The translations under genes were made by a program, and so were the position numbers. Under the pieces are notes generated by a model. That model was not told the origin of the DNA. It made no database searches and was given only the letters and a program-made list of their open reading frames with translations. 64,000 bases of DNA. Source: Dehalobacter sp. CP. Lineage in GTDB: Bacteria > Bacillota_B > Desulfitobacteriia > Desulfitobacteriales > Syntrophobotulaceae. The stretch covers positions 48,938 through 112,937 of the forward strand of contig VMEE01000095.1 of NCBI GenBank assembly GCA_009910795.1, read 5' to 3'. Each line of letters begins with the position of its first letter. Within the stretch, counting starts at the first letter, position 1. Positions 17,213 to 25,272 of the stretch are shown in pieces.

Positions 17213-18316
17213 ATGACAACATTCAAGAGAGATTTTGAAAGTATTTCTATACGTGTCTTACAAGACCTAGTAGATACAAGAACAATTGAAGATTCACAAC
17301 TTGAATATAAACAAGAAGTGGGTCACTTGGTATCATTAGCCGAAGAAATATGTGCATTTGCCAATACAACTGGTGGCGATTTATTTGTGGGTATAACAGA
17401 AGAAAAAGGTGAAGCAATAGGGTTAGTAGGAATCAATACTCCAGACATTGATAGGGAAATTCTGCGGTATTCAAATGCAATTATAGGAAATACAGATCCA
17501 GCTTTAACTCAGCTAAAGGTAAGGGCCATTCGATTAGATAATGGAAATCATGTAATTCACTTCCGTATAAATAGGAGTTTTTCTCGTCCACACATGATAA
17601 CTGCGAATAATAAATTTCCTATTCGGGTTGGAAATCAAAAAATGTCTGCTGGTATAACTGAAATTAGAAGGCTATTTAGTGAAATAAATGATTTCCAGAA
17701 CTTATATGAACGTTTTCGTAGTCGAAGAATTGAAAAAGCCCTAAATGTGTATAACTTACCAACCCCTGCAGTATTAATTCATTATGTACCTTTATCTGCT
17801 TTTGAATTTAATAACCAATATCCTGTTATTGATAATATCTCAAAGTTACAAGTACCTGTTTTAAGTTTTACGGGTTCAAATCCAGTCATTAATGTTGATG
17901 GTGTTTTTAATCGTGCAAGGGAAAGGGAAGCTGGATTCACGCAAATTTTTAGAAACGGTATTATTGAGTTGGGATCATCTATTGTATTTAGACGAAATAC
18001 TCAGGAACAGAGTATTGAAATGCTGCTTGAACATTTTGTACGAGAACTGACCATAAACCTAGAAAGACAATTAAGAAATTATTCAACTCTCGGCATGAGA
18101 AATCCCTTCTACTTGATTGTCAACATGATTGGTTGCCGTGGTGTGGAAGCCCATTTAAACCCCGAACGTTACTTCTTAATAGATAAGAATCAACTCGATG
18201 ATGATTTTATTCAGTTGCCTGAACTTTGGCTAGATCCATCAACCGGCGTAGATCTAACTGCGGTTCTTAGCCCTTTATTACGCACCCTTTGGAATGCTTT
18301 TGGTCTTGATCAATAA
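17213..18316 (+). CDS. AlbA_2 (Schlafen-type) domain protein, partner of the AAA ATPase
   Basis: 367 residues from the ATG at 17213 (GAGGGGG five bases upstream); an in-frame reading 40 codons longer has no ribosome site. Residues about 15-150 form an AlbA_2/Schlafen putative nucleic-acid- or ATP-binding domain: QLEYKQEVG at 29-37, then EEICAFANTTGGDLFVGI at 44-61 and an RVGNQKMSA motif near 140. The other ~200 residues are not recognised. In related proteins this fold can be an RNase or a DNA-binding ATPase domain. Pairing with the AAA ATPase upstream, high AT content and the position inside conjugation genes suggest a defence or antitoxin-like cargo unit. Confidence 0.82.
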   Translation: MTTFKRDFESISIRVLQDLVDTRTIEDSQLEYKQEVGHLVSLAEEICAFANTTGGDLFVGITEEKGEAIGLVGINTPDIDREILRYSNAIIGNTDPALTQLKVRAIRLDNGNHVIHFRINRSFSRPHMITANNKFPIRVGNQKMSAGITEIRRLFSEINDFQNLYERFRSRRIEKALNVYNLPTPAVLIHYVPLSAFEFNNQYPVIDNISKLQVPVLSFTGSNPVINVDGVFNRAREREAGFTQIFRNGIIELGSSIVFRRNTQEQSIEMLLEHFVRELTINLERQLRNYSTLGMRNPFYLIVNMIGCRGVEAHLNPERYFLIDKNQLDDDFIQLPELWLDPSTGVDLTAVLSPLLRTLWNAFGLDQ

Positions 18317-18358
18317 TAAATTTATATATTGCTCAAAGAAGGCGCTGTCATCCGAACA

Positions 18359-18413
18359 GTGAATTGCCAAAATTTAGAATATATGCACGTAATATATCGC
18401 TTTGGCAATTCAC
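18359..18413. repeat. Perfect 13 bp inverted repeat downstream of the AlbA_2 gene
   Basis: GTGAATTGCCAAA (18359-18371) is repeated in inverted form as TTTGGCAATTCAC (18401-18413) around 29 AT-rich bases. There is no T-run, so it is not a typical terminator. It marks the right border of the AT-rich cargo and may be a recombination scar or protein binding site. Confidence 0.6.
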
Positions 18414-18495
18414 GGGACGTTATCGGCAATACGCCATGCATGATAGTTTTTGTAGAAATCATTTTTATTTGGGAGTGCATACTTCCCGCCTTCCC

Positions 18496-18530
18496 AAGAC
18501 AAGCCCGCATTTATAGCGCGGGCTTGTCTT
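18496..18530. repeat. Perfect 13 bp hairpin before the 75-residue protein gene end
   Basis: AAGACAAGCCCGC (18496-18508) pairs with GCGGGCTTGTCTT (18518-18530) around a 9-base loop. It lies just downstream of the minus-strand genes that start with virD4, without a T-run on either strand; an RNA-stabilising 3' hairpin or the end of the transcription unit is plausible. Confidence 0.55.
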
Positions 18531-18539
18531 GATGATCCC

Positions 18540-18767
18540 TTACCGGCATGGTTCATCCCTGCCGGGTATTTTGTCCCTGATGACGCCATACTTGTCATCC
18601 ACATAGAATTTATTGACAAACTGATTGTAGATTGCATGGCACTTAACGCCGTTAAATTCGGCTAGATAATCATTGTCACCCAGCCTTTTGAGAATAGTTG
18701 CTTCCCGCAGTTCACCGTTTAGTGAATGAATATGCATTTTTTCATTGATAGGGAAGTTATTAAACAT
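18540..18767 (-). CDS. Small hypothetical protein of the T4SS cluster
   Basis: 75 residues from the ATG at 18765-18767, with AGGAGG nine bases upstream. It appears soluble and mostly strand-rich: a short basic-aromatic N-terminus (MFNNFPINEK), then LREATILKRLGDNDYLAEFNG and VNKFYVDDKYGVI, which read like a small SH3-like or beta-barrel fold. Function is unknown; proteins of this size and type accompany Maff2 and VirD4 genes in clostridial elements. On its 3' side the frame TATGCACTCCC... up to about 18415 still shows coding-like composition, so an additional or frame-shifted small gene cannot be excluded. Confidence 0.6.
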   Translation of the reverse strand: MFNNFPINEKMHIHSLNGELREATILKRLGDNDYLAEFNGVKCHAIYNQFVNKFYVDDKYGVIRDKIPGRDEPCR

Positions 18768-18772
18768 GGCAA

Positions 18773-19081
18773 TCAACCTCCTGTAATCAGGGTAAGGATC
18801 TCTTTGGCAAAGGTAATAATCACGCCGCCGGCCAGCGTCAGGAAACCGTTGGCCCGCTGGGACGGGTCGTGGGATTTAAGGGAAAGGCCGATCTGCACGA
18901 TGCCGAAACCTAAAAGAATCATCCCGATGGCGCGAATGAGTCCGAAGATAAAATCTGACAGGTTGTTGACAACTGTCAACGGATCGCCCGCCGCATAAGC
19001 AGTTGCGGGAACGGCAACAATTATCTGCGCTATCAAGCAACTGAGCGCAAGCATTTTTATTGTTTTTTTAAACACTTTCAA
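18773..19081 (-). CDS. Maff2-family protein, VirB2-like T4SS subunit
   Basis: 102 residues. A signal-peptide-like start (MKVFKKTIKMLALSCLIAQ with a likely cleavage after ATAYAAG) is followed by two hydrophobic helices (about 43-68 and 80-98) separated by the polar loop KSHDPSQRA. This matches the Maff2 family and the two-helix pattern of VirB2/TrbC pilin-like subunits. It lies between virD4 and the small 75-residue protein, the conserved order in clostridial T4SSs. It probably builds part of the transfer channel or a short surface structure. Confidence 0.82.
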   Translation of the reverse strand: MKVFKKTIKMLALSCLIAQIIVAVPATAYAAGDPLTVVNNLSDFIFGLIRAIGMILLGFGIVQIGLSLKSHDPSQRANGFLTLAGGVIITFAKEILTLITGG

Positions 19082-19106
19082 AAGTTACCACCTCCAAAGC
19101 TATTTT

Positions 19107-20870
19107 TTAGGACTGCCAAAGGACTTCCAACTCTTCCCCGCTGAGAAGCTCGTAATCCCCTTCTCCGTTTAGGTTTAATGTCTTCCAATCCAGAGCGTTT
19201 TCCGTCCCTCCATGCCGGTATGGCTGACTGCCCCCGTCGACAGTTAGCCTCAGATTGGGGTGTTTAAGGATATCGTACTTGTCATCCAGTACCGCCCGTT
19301 CCCCTCGTATAAACAGTAAAGCATAACGGTTATCCAGCATCCGTACTTCATCGGGAGTCAGAAGCTCGCGCCCGGACAGCTGGTAATTAGTAGAGTAGCT
19401 GCCGTTCCTGCCCCTGCTCTGCCCATAACTGTTGACATCAATGGTTTCCTTGCCTAAAAGCTCCGACACATATTTATGCGTTGACTGCTCATTGCCGCCC
19501 AAATACAGAAACTCGTCGCAGTTGCCGACAATGGATTCCCAGCTGTCTTTAAACAGAGCTTTCAGCTGCGCTAAGTTTTGCAAGATAATGGACACGCTGA
19601 TCTCCCGGGAGCGCACGGTGGAAAGCAGCTTGTCAAACTCGTCCGGCAAAGCGACATTGCTGAATTCATCCATAACAAAATGGACATGGACGGGAAGACG
19701 CCCGCCGTGCACGCTGTCGGCCAGGAAATAAAGCTGCTGGAAAAGCTGGGTATAGAGCATACCGACAATGAAATTAAAAGACGAGTCATTGTCAGGTATG
19801 ACAGCAAAAAGCGCCGTCTTGCGCTCTCCTATGGATGTTAGTTCCAACTCATCGGTATTGGTGATACCGGCGATGGAGGCAAGATTGAACTTCTCCAGGC
19901 GGACACCCAGACTGATCAGAATGGATTTGGCGGTTTTGCCCGCTGCCAGCTTAAAAATGTTGTACTGCTTAACAGCCAGGTGTTCCGGCTCTCTCATTTC
20001 CAGCCGTTCAAACAACTCGTCCAGCGGGCTTTGGTAAGTTTCGTCTTCCTCCCGCACTTCAGCAGCAGCAATTAATTCCATGACCATCGGAAAATTTTGT
20101 TCTTCCCGCGAGGCTTCATACAGCAGGTACAACATCAAAGCCTCCAATAGGGCGGTTTCGGACCGTTCCCAAAAGGGGTCGTTGGTATTGGAGCCTTTGG
20201 GCGTGGTATTGCGAATCAGGTTGGTCACCAGCTTAAGAACATCTTTGTCGTCCTGCAAATAGGCAAATGGGTTGTAACAATGGGAAAGGTGCATATTGAT
20301 TAAATCCAATACCTTGATTTCATAGCCTTTGGCTTTGAGCAGATTGCCAGCATCCCGCAGGATTTCCCCCTTGGGGTCGAGCACGACAAAGGAAGTGTTG
20401 GCCTGCATTACATTGGGCTTGGCGTAGAATCGGGTCTTGCCTGAGCCGGAGCCTCCGACTACCAGCACGTTTAAATTCCTTCTGTGCTTCCTGCCGTTCA
20501 GCCCGATACGAACGTTCTTGGTCAGGATTTTATTTTGGAACCGCTCTTTATCCCTGTATTTTTTATTGACAGCCGCAGAGCCGCCCCAGCGGGCGCTGCC
20601 GTGCTCCTCCCTCCGCCGGTAATTGCGTTTGGTGGTAAGGTAAATCCCAATACCAAGACCATAAGAGCAAATAAATATCAGGATACACTTAGGGGAATCA
20701 TCAACCCATACAATGTCCAAGGGATTCGCCAACGCTGCCGTGAGCTTAGCGATAATTTCAGGAAGCCCGCCCGAAATAGATGGAGCAGTCAGCAGGGCCG
20801 CCCAGACTACAGGAATTAAAAAAACCGCAAAGAGTATCAGGGTGCTCCTTGCGGTCTCAGCGCGCCTCAT
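19107..20870 (-). CDS. virD4: VirD4-type coupling protein (CD1115-like)
   Basis: 587 residues. Two N-terminal membrane helices (about 10-30 and 62-80) anchor it; the Walker A box VVGGSGSGKTRF is near residue 135 and the Walker B box FVMDEFSN near 395, followed by SVSIILQNLAQLK, a conserved coupling-protein motif. It brings the relaxase-DNA complex to the T4SS channel. A 14 bp overlap with the upstream 63-residue gene indicates translational coupling. Length and motifs fit the CD1115 group. Confidence 0.93.
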   Translation of the reverse strand: MRRAETARSTLILFAVFLIPVVWAALLTAPSISGGLPEIIAKLTAALANPLDIVWVDDSPKCILIFICSYGLGIGIYLTTKRNYRRREEHGSARWGGSAAVNKKYRDKERFQNKILTKNVRIGLNGRKHRRNLNVLVVGGSGSGKTRFYAKPNVMQANTSFVVLDPKGEILRDAGNLLKAKGYEIKVLDLINMHLSHCYNPFAYLQDDKDVLKLVTNLIRNTTPKGSNTNDPFWERSETALLEALMLYLLYEASREEQNFPMVMELIAAAEVREEDETYQSPLDELFERLEMREPEHLAVKQYNIFKLAAGKTAKSILISLGVRLEKFNLASIAGITNTDELELTSIGERKTALFAVIPDNDSSFNFIVGMLYTQLFQQLYFLADSVHGGRLPVHVHFVMDEFSNVALPDEFDKLLSTVRSREISVSIILQNLAQLKALFKDSWESIVGNCDEFLYLGGNEQSTHKYVSELLGKETIDVNSYGQSRGRNGSYSTNYQLSGRELLTPDEVRMLDNRYALLFIRGERAVLDDKYDILKHPNLRLTVDGGSQPYRHGGTENALDWKTLNLNGEGDYELLSGEELEVLWQS

Positions 20871-21048
20871 CTTGGTGCCTTCGTCTCAGTTTTTTAGCTG
20901 GAGCGTCAATGGTTTTAAGCAGTAGTTCATCCACCGCGTCGGTCGGACGTTTTTCTTGAATCAAGTCGTTCCTGAGTTCGTTTAACGCATTGACCATTAC
21001 ACCTTGCTCATAAGTGTCCAGGGTAAGTACCCGTTCCTCATCTTTCAT
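20857..21048 (-). CDS. Small hypothetical protein between PcfB and VirD4
   Basis: 63 residues from the ATG at 21046-21048 (GAGGAGG upstream). The chain is helical and charged: MKDEERVLTLDTYEQGVMV, NALNELRNDLIQEKRP and a basic C-terminus PAKKLRRRHQDEAR. It has no membrane segment. It overlaps virD4 by 14 bp. A similar small protein is common at this position in clostridial conjugative elements and may act with the coupling protein; function is not known. Confidence 0.7.
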   Translation of the reverse strand: MKDEERVLTLDTYEQGVMVNALNELRNDLIQEKRPTDAVDELLLKTIDAPAKKLRRRHQDEAR

Positions 21049-21108
21049 GACTTTCCTCCTCACTTTTTTGGTTCCAGCAAACAGTCCGTTATGGATCTTA
21101 ATCAAGCC

Positions 21109-21816
21109 TTACCTCTCTTTCGGCTTTGATTTTGGAAATTTTACCGGCTGCCCTTGACGACCGGCATTCTGCCTTCCGGCTTGCGGTTGTTCCCTGACAG
21201 TAAAGCCCCTCAGTTTTTCCGTCTGCTCCTTCTGAGCATCTTTGATTTCCCGTAGTTCTTCACGAACAGATTTTATTGGACGCTCAGCACCCTCGGCGGC
21301 TTTCACGCTGCGCCCGGAGATAGGCTCGGACGGACGGGATTTCTCCGTCGTCGCCGTCGTAGGGTTTGTATTGTCAACCGGCTCTTTCTGCAAATCCCTT
21401 GCGGCTCTGGTCTTCTCGATTTCGCTCTTGATACTGGCCGTATCCACGGTCGCCAGCTTTAAGCGTTCCACAATACGGTTGATTTTGGCGGCGTCTTCCA
21501 CCCGCACCATGAGGTCGCACATTCCGTCCAGGTTTTTTTTATCCCACAGAACGCAGTACAGAACTCCGTAGCGCTTGGCCTCCTCAGAAAACTTTTGCAA
21601 ATCCTCATTTCTAACCGCAAAGACTTTCAGCTCTTTGCCGCTCCGCAAAAGCCCTTCCAGCCGGGTTTTGCCTTTGGTCTTTTTCTGGTCTTTTAGGACG
21701 GCATAAAGATAAGTGGCAAGGTTTTTCGCCCCCGCTCCCGAGATCTTAGCAACTACTTCAATCCCTTTAAGGCTCATATTGACCATTTGATCGGCTGCTT
21801 CGGCTCCGCTGTTCAT
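21109..21816 (-). CDS. PcfB-like protein (DUF3801), relaxosome accessory
   Basis: 235 residues from the ATG at 21814-21816 (GGGAGG nine bases upstream), inside the end of the relaxase gene (50 bp overlap). Residues about 1-125 match DUF3801/PcfB: a helical start, GAGAKNLATYLYAVLKD, then VFAVRNEDLQKFSEEAKRYG and a ferredoxin-like half. The rest is disordered, rich in Lys, Glu, Arg and Pro. PcfB-type proteins link relaxase and coupling protein in enterococcal pCF10, so a relaxosome role is likely. Confidence 0.85.
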   Translation of the reverse strand: MNSGAEAADQMVNMSLKGIEVVAKISGAGAKNLATYLYAVLKDQKKTKGKTRLEGLLRSGKELKVFAVRNEDLQKFSEEAKRYGVLYCVLWDKKNLDGMCDLMVRVEDAAKINRIVERLKLATVDTASIKSEIEKTRAARDLQKEPVDNTNPTTATTEKSRPSEPISGRSVKAAEGAERPIKSVREELREIKDAQKEQTEKLRGFTVREQPQAGRQNAGRQGQPVKFPKSKPKER

Positions 21817-23164
21817 GCTCTTTTTCCTCCCTTTGTTTCTCATTTTCCTCAAGTTTTATCTGGGACAGTTTCTCCTTCATCTCTTCAGAACGGAATTGGA
21901 TGCCCCTACAAAGCTTTGTCTCCTTTCGGAGTCGGGACAGCTTCTTGGAAAGCCCTGCAATTTGCTGTTTGTATTCGGCAGTCCGCACGTTGTCTTTACA
22001 GCGGCGCAGGAGACGGTAAAGAGATTTGCGTTCTGCTGACAAGCCGGCCATTTCCTGCTCGAGGATGGATTGATAACTTAGAAGCTGCTCAGCATTTTCA
22101 ATCCTGTGCTTGCAAAGCAGCCTAATCTGAGCGGTTAATTCCCCCAAATAACGGATATCTTCCCGCAATAAAAAATGCGTCCGTTTCCTGGACGCGGTAT
22201 GTTTCGGCAAAACCCCCATTTTGTATAAGTAGTGAAAGTATAGCCCCTGCAAGCCCTTGAGTTTTCTGGTCTTTTTCAGGTCAGGACTTCTTCCGGCAGC
22301 AATGCGTTTTCGTTTGGGCTCCAGCAGAACCTCCTGTTTCTTAGGAATTCGGTTTTGAAGTATCCTCTCCTTAATAACATCCTCACTGTAACCCTTTCCA
22401 AGAGTCTTCAGCCGGACAAAGCGTTCCTTGCCCTGCGGACGAACCGCGATATATTTCACACCAGTTTTAACTTCATAACCCTGTTTTCGGAGAGTAGCAA
22501 TAAACTGCGTGAAGGTCATGGATTCGCTGATTGCCTTGTCTACATCTTTGCGAATCAGCCCCCGCCAGGTGGGCTTGCCTTCCTGTCCTGCTTTCCATTC
22601 GGCATAATGTTCCGACCTGCCCTCCTGCGAATTTTCAATGACGGACAGAGAGTATTCCCGGCACAGCCGGTCGGAGGCCTGCCGCAATTGAGCGTAAGTC
22701 GCCTTGTTGTCGTAATAGCGCTTGCCGTCGGCGAAAGAAACGGAGTTCAGCACAAAATGGTTATGCAGATGGTGTTTGTCCAAATGGGTGGAAACAACAA
22801 CCTCAAAACGTCCGCCCCAGAGTTCCTCTGCCAGCTTTACGCCGATAGCATGGGCTATTTCCGGATTTGCTTCCCCCGGCGAAAAGGATTGGTAGCCATG
22901 AAAGGCCAGAATTCCGTCTTTTTTTTGGAACTGCAGCTTGGTCTGTGACATTTGCTTATAGGCGATAGCTGGATCGCAATTGATGCCGGTAACATAATAC
23001 TGCTTTTCAGTTTTGTCCTCCCGTGCTGCATATTCCAGTACATTCTGCAAGCCCTGCATGTTTTGGCTTGCAGAGCCCTGATTTTCAGTCTTACCGGGAT
23101 TAGCGGCATAATTTATGACCCTGTCCAACCGGTCTTTAACATCCCATATCGCTGTGGCAGCCAT
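21767..23164 (-). CDS. Relaxase/mobilization nuclease
   Basis: 465 residues. The N-terminal ~250 residues form a relaxase domain (PF03432 type). The metal-binding His cluster HLDKHHLHNHFVLNSV is at about 126-141, and an N-terminal Tyr candidate lies in NYAANP at 18-23 or in LEYAARED. It nicks DNA at oriT and stays covalently attached to lead the strand into the recipient. The C-terminal half is basic and helical with a coiled-coil region (about 360-440). It follows the MobC-like gene by 3 bp, and the hairpin-rich oriT candidate is about 0.8 kb upstream. Confidence 0.92.
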   Translation of the reverse strand: MAATAIWDVKDRLDRVINYAANPGKTENQGSASQNMQGLQNVLEYAAREDKTEKQYYVTGINCDPAIAYKQMSQTKLQFQKKDGILAFHGYQSFSPGEANPEIAHAIGVKLAEELWGGRFEVVVSTHLDKHHLHNHFVLNSVSFADGKRYYDNKATYAQLRQASDRLCREYSLSVIENSQEGRSEHYAEWKAGQEGKPTWRGLIRKDVDKAISESMTFTQFIATLRKQGYEVKTGVKYIAVRPQGKERFVRLKTLGKGYSEDVIKERILQNRIPKKQEVLLEPKRKRIAAGRSPDLKKTRKLKGLQGLYFHYLYKMGVLPKHTASRKRTHFLLREDIRYLGELTAQIRLLCKHRIENAEQLLSYQSILEQEMAGLSAERKSLYRLLRRCKDNVRTAEYKQQIAGLSKKLSRLRKETKLCRGIQFRSEEMKEKLSQIKLEENEKQREEKEHEQRSRSSRSNGQYEP

Positions 23165-23167
23165 GAT

Positions 23168-23503
23168 TCACTCCAGCTCTTGCGGCGACGTTACCGCCTT
23201 GCGGATATCCAGTACGGCTTGACGGAGACGATTGGCTTCATCCTGAAAAACAGTTCGATCGATATGTCCCGTGGCATTAGCCTTGGCTGCAATTTGATTC
23301 AGATTATTGCCAATGGCGTGAAGTTCTTTCATCATGACATGATAATCAACCGGAGGAAGCTCTTTGGGTACAAAGCCGCTTATAAGGATGCGCAGGTAGG
23401 TTTCCCTGGATAGCCCAGATTTTTTGGCACCGGCTTGCAGTTTCTTCTTTTCTTCCGGATTGAGCCAGACCTGGACACGGATGTTGCGTCTTCTCATCGT
23501 CAT
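23168..23503 (-). CDS. mobC: MobC-like relaxosome protein (ribbon-helix-helix)
   Basis: 111 residues. The N-terminus RRRNIRVQVWLNPEEKKKL is a ribbon-helix-helix DNA-binding segment, followed by SGLSRETYLRILISG. The C-terminal half (ELHAIGNNLNQIAAKANATG) is the MobC signature helix. These proteins bind near oriT and help the relaxase melt and nick DNA. GGAG precedes the first ATG by five bases. Adjacent to the relaxase gene with 3 bp between, clearly one unit. Confidence 0.9.
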   Translation of the reverse strand: MTMRRRNIRVQVWLNPEEKKKLQAGAKKSGLSRETYLRILISGFVPKELPPVDYHVMMKELHAIGNNLNQIAAKANATGHIDRTVFQDEANRLRQAVLDIRKAVTSPQELE

Positions 23504-23629
23504 TTCATCTCCTTTGCTTTGGATAGACCAAATCTATAGTTTGTATCAATAAGGCAGCAAAAAAAACAACCAGTTGAATTTAAGAACTCATCTGGCCGTT
23601 TTCAGGGAAAAACGCCTTATCATATATAG

Positions 23630-23821
23630 TTAAGCAATTTTATTTGATTCCCAGCTTCTCCCAATATTAAGCATTTTATAATACTGGTTTAATAATTTAT
23701 CCAGCTTCTCACTTAGATTTACAACATCAGGATCAGTAAGAGGTTTACAACTCCCCAGCTTGTTCAGATCGATTTTCATATCTTCGATAATTTCAAGCAG
23801 TTGTTTGATTTGGCTTTCCAT
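23630..23821 (-). CDS. Spo0E-like phosphatase family protein
   Basis: 63 residues from the ATG at 23819-23821; AAGGAG lies 12 bases upstream, longer than usual, while an upstream GTG at 23854 has no ribosome site. Two helices form a hairpin, and the second carries NLSEKLDKLLNQYYKML, matching the Spo0E signature (SxxLDxxIxxYxx). Family members dephosphorylate Spo0A-P and delay sporulation. Presence between the oriT candidate and mobC suggests the element carries a control on host sporulation. Assignment rests on the short motif. Confidence 0.7.
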   Translation of the reverse strand: MESQIKQLLEIIEDMKIDLNKLGSCKPLTDPDVVNLSEKLDKLLNQYYKMLNIGRSWESNKIA

Positions 23822-24001
23822 TGCTAACTTTAACTCCTTCTTACGAAAACTCACGAATATAATTTTACAATAAGATTATATGGCTTTTCCATAGGTTTTT
23901 TTGTCGTAATATAACATTTTTAGATTAAATTTCCTTAAAGAAATGGATTGGCGAATTTACAATTAGATTTTTTTAGATACTATAAACCAATTACTCATGA
24001 G

Positions 24002-24227
24002 GCCGCGGTACGGGGAGTGTCTCCCACTCAGCGTACGGCGGCCCGGTCCCGCGAGCGCTTTGATGTGCCATCATTCATAGTTCAGTGCATAGGCACTTGA
24101 AAGCGCTCGCCAGACGGAAAAGGAATACCCGTGAGCGCGGTATTCCAAAGGGGTTTTAGGGGAGAGACTGTGTTTAGCACAGTCTTTCCCCTAACAAGCG
24201 AATTTGGGAGACCAAATTCAGTGCTTG
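24002..24227. other. oriT: Candidate oriT: array of five hairpins upstream of mobC-relaxase
   Basis: About 225 GC-richer bases with nested palindromes and no gene. (1) 24002-24012 with 24032-24042 (11 bp, one mismatch), with an inner GGGAG/CTCCC. (2) 24051-24061 with 24100-24110 (perfect 11 bp), with inner AGTGC/GCACT. (3) 24122-24129 with 24139-24146 (8 bp). (4) 24156-24172 with 24178-24194 (17 bp, one G-T). (5) 24200-24207 with 24212-24219, extended by CAAGC/GCTTG. Transfer origins have this look and usually lie next to relaxase genes. The relaxosome genes start about 0.5 kb away. A structured RNA is the main alternative. Confidence 0.6.
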
Positions 24228-24309
24228 CTGAAACATGAGACACTAACTTATGTTGCATATTTGTAGCGATTACTACCTCCCGAAAAGAGAGAGCACGAAG
24301 ATTGCCTCC

Positions 24310-25272
24310 TTACCGGAGAATTGATGCGTTTCTCATTTTCCATAAGGCCATGGGATGGTTTTGAATGCGCGCCAAGATCTCTTTGTTCTCAAACAGCAGA
24401 TCAGGGCGGTATTCTTTTTGGGCAAAGGAATGTAAAAAGGCTTCCTCCCCTTCATCAAGATACAGCAGGGCAGAAAGGAATTCTCTTACCCGTTTTTTAA
24501 CAGACGGTAAATCAAAATGCTCCGCCCGGCGGATAACAGGCAACAAGTCCGTTTTAATTTTATAATTTGTAAGACTGTCAATACTGTCGAGTTGAAAGTT
24601 TGCCGGATTCTTTCCTCCAGCAATCGCGCCGTAAAAAACCGCACACTTTTTCAGCAGCGGCTGTTGGCTCTCATCAAACAATCCGAAATAGACCATATTG
24701 TTAAGATCGTACAAGTCCCTCGCCGCGGTTCTTGTAAGCAAAGCAACGATTTTGCTCCCGAATATTTCCAATGCCGCCAAGGAATGCACCGTCATTTCAT
24801 CAAACAAACCAATTGTATTGACTGTTCTATTTTCAGGCGGCAATACATGCGCACGAAGGGAATAATTGATTTCCACCTTGATATTGTCCTTCATTCCGCC
24901 AGTGTTCCGGTAGGAGAACACAAAAGAGTCCAGGCTGTGCGGCGCCTTGGATTTCGGACTTGGCTCATAGCCGTTGGCCAGCATATACTTTATAATGCTG
25001 GCTGATATGCGGCTGCGCTCTTCCAGCATTTCTTCCCGTGTACCGTTATGCATGTAATCCAGATCAAGGTCGATCGACATTCTCGGCAGATTAAAAATCG
25101 TCAGGTTGATGGCCGTTCCGCCTTTCAGCGCGAGAGCGTCCTTCAGCAAAGGATCGGTATTCAAGTGCTTAAGGATCTCTGCCAGACGGCACACCTTTTC
25201 CAAGGTATCACGGGAGAAACCAAGCGCCTGTGCTTGTTTGCCAAGTTTTCGCTTATCATATTCCGGCAAATT
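24310..25272 (-). CDS. abiEii: AbiEii-type nucleotidyltransferase toxin
   Basis: 320 residues from the ATG at 25270-25272, which overlaps the antitoxin gene by 17 bp (ribosome site AAGGAGG very close). The nucleotidyltransferase motif is seen: KGGTAINL (51-58), then MSIDLDLDYMHNG (66-78) with the metal-binding aspartates at 69 and 71. AbiEii toxins transfer nucleotides to tRNA or other targets and abort phage infection; AbiEi represses the operon and neutralises the toxin. Close to the DUF1814 family. The gene order antitoxin then toxin is normal for this type IV system. It lies next to the oriT candidate. Confidence 0.9.
   Translation of the reverse strand, partial: NLPEYDKRKLGKQAQALGFSRDTLEKVCRLAEILKHLNTDPLLKDALALKGGTAINLTIFNLPRMSIDLDLDYMHNGTREEMLEERSRISASIIKYMLANGYEPSPKSKAPHSLDSFVFSYRNTGGMKDNIKVEINYSLRAHVLPPENRTVNTIGLFDEMTVHSLAALEIFGSKIVALLTRTAARDLYDLNNMVYFGLFDESQQPLLKKCAVFYGAIAGGKNPANFQLDSIDSLTNYKIKTDLLPVIRRAEHFDLPSVKKRVREFLSALLYLDEGEEAFLHSFAQKEYRPDLLFENKEILARIQNHPMALWKMRNASILR

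Noticed and set aside
24002..24227. tRNA cluster or riboswitch
   Set aside because: No cloverleaf, CCA-type end or T-loop consensus was found, and no metabolic gene follows; an oriT reading fits the neighbouring relaxosome genes better.
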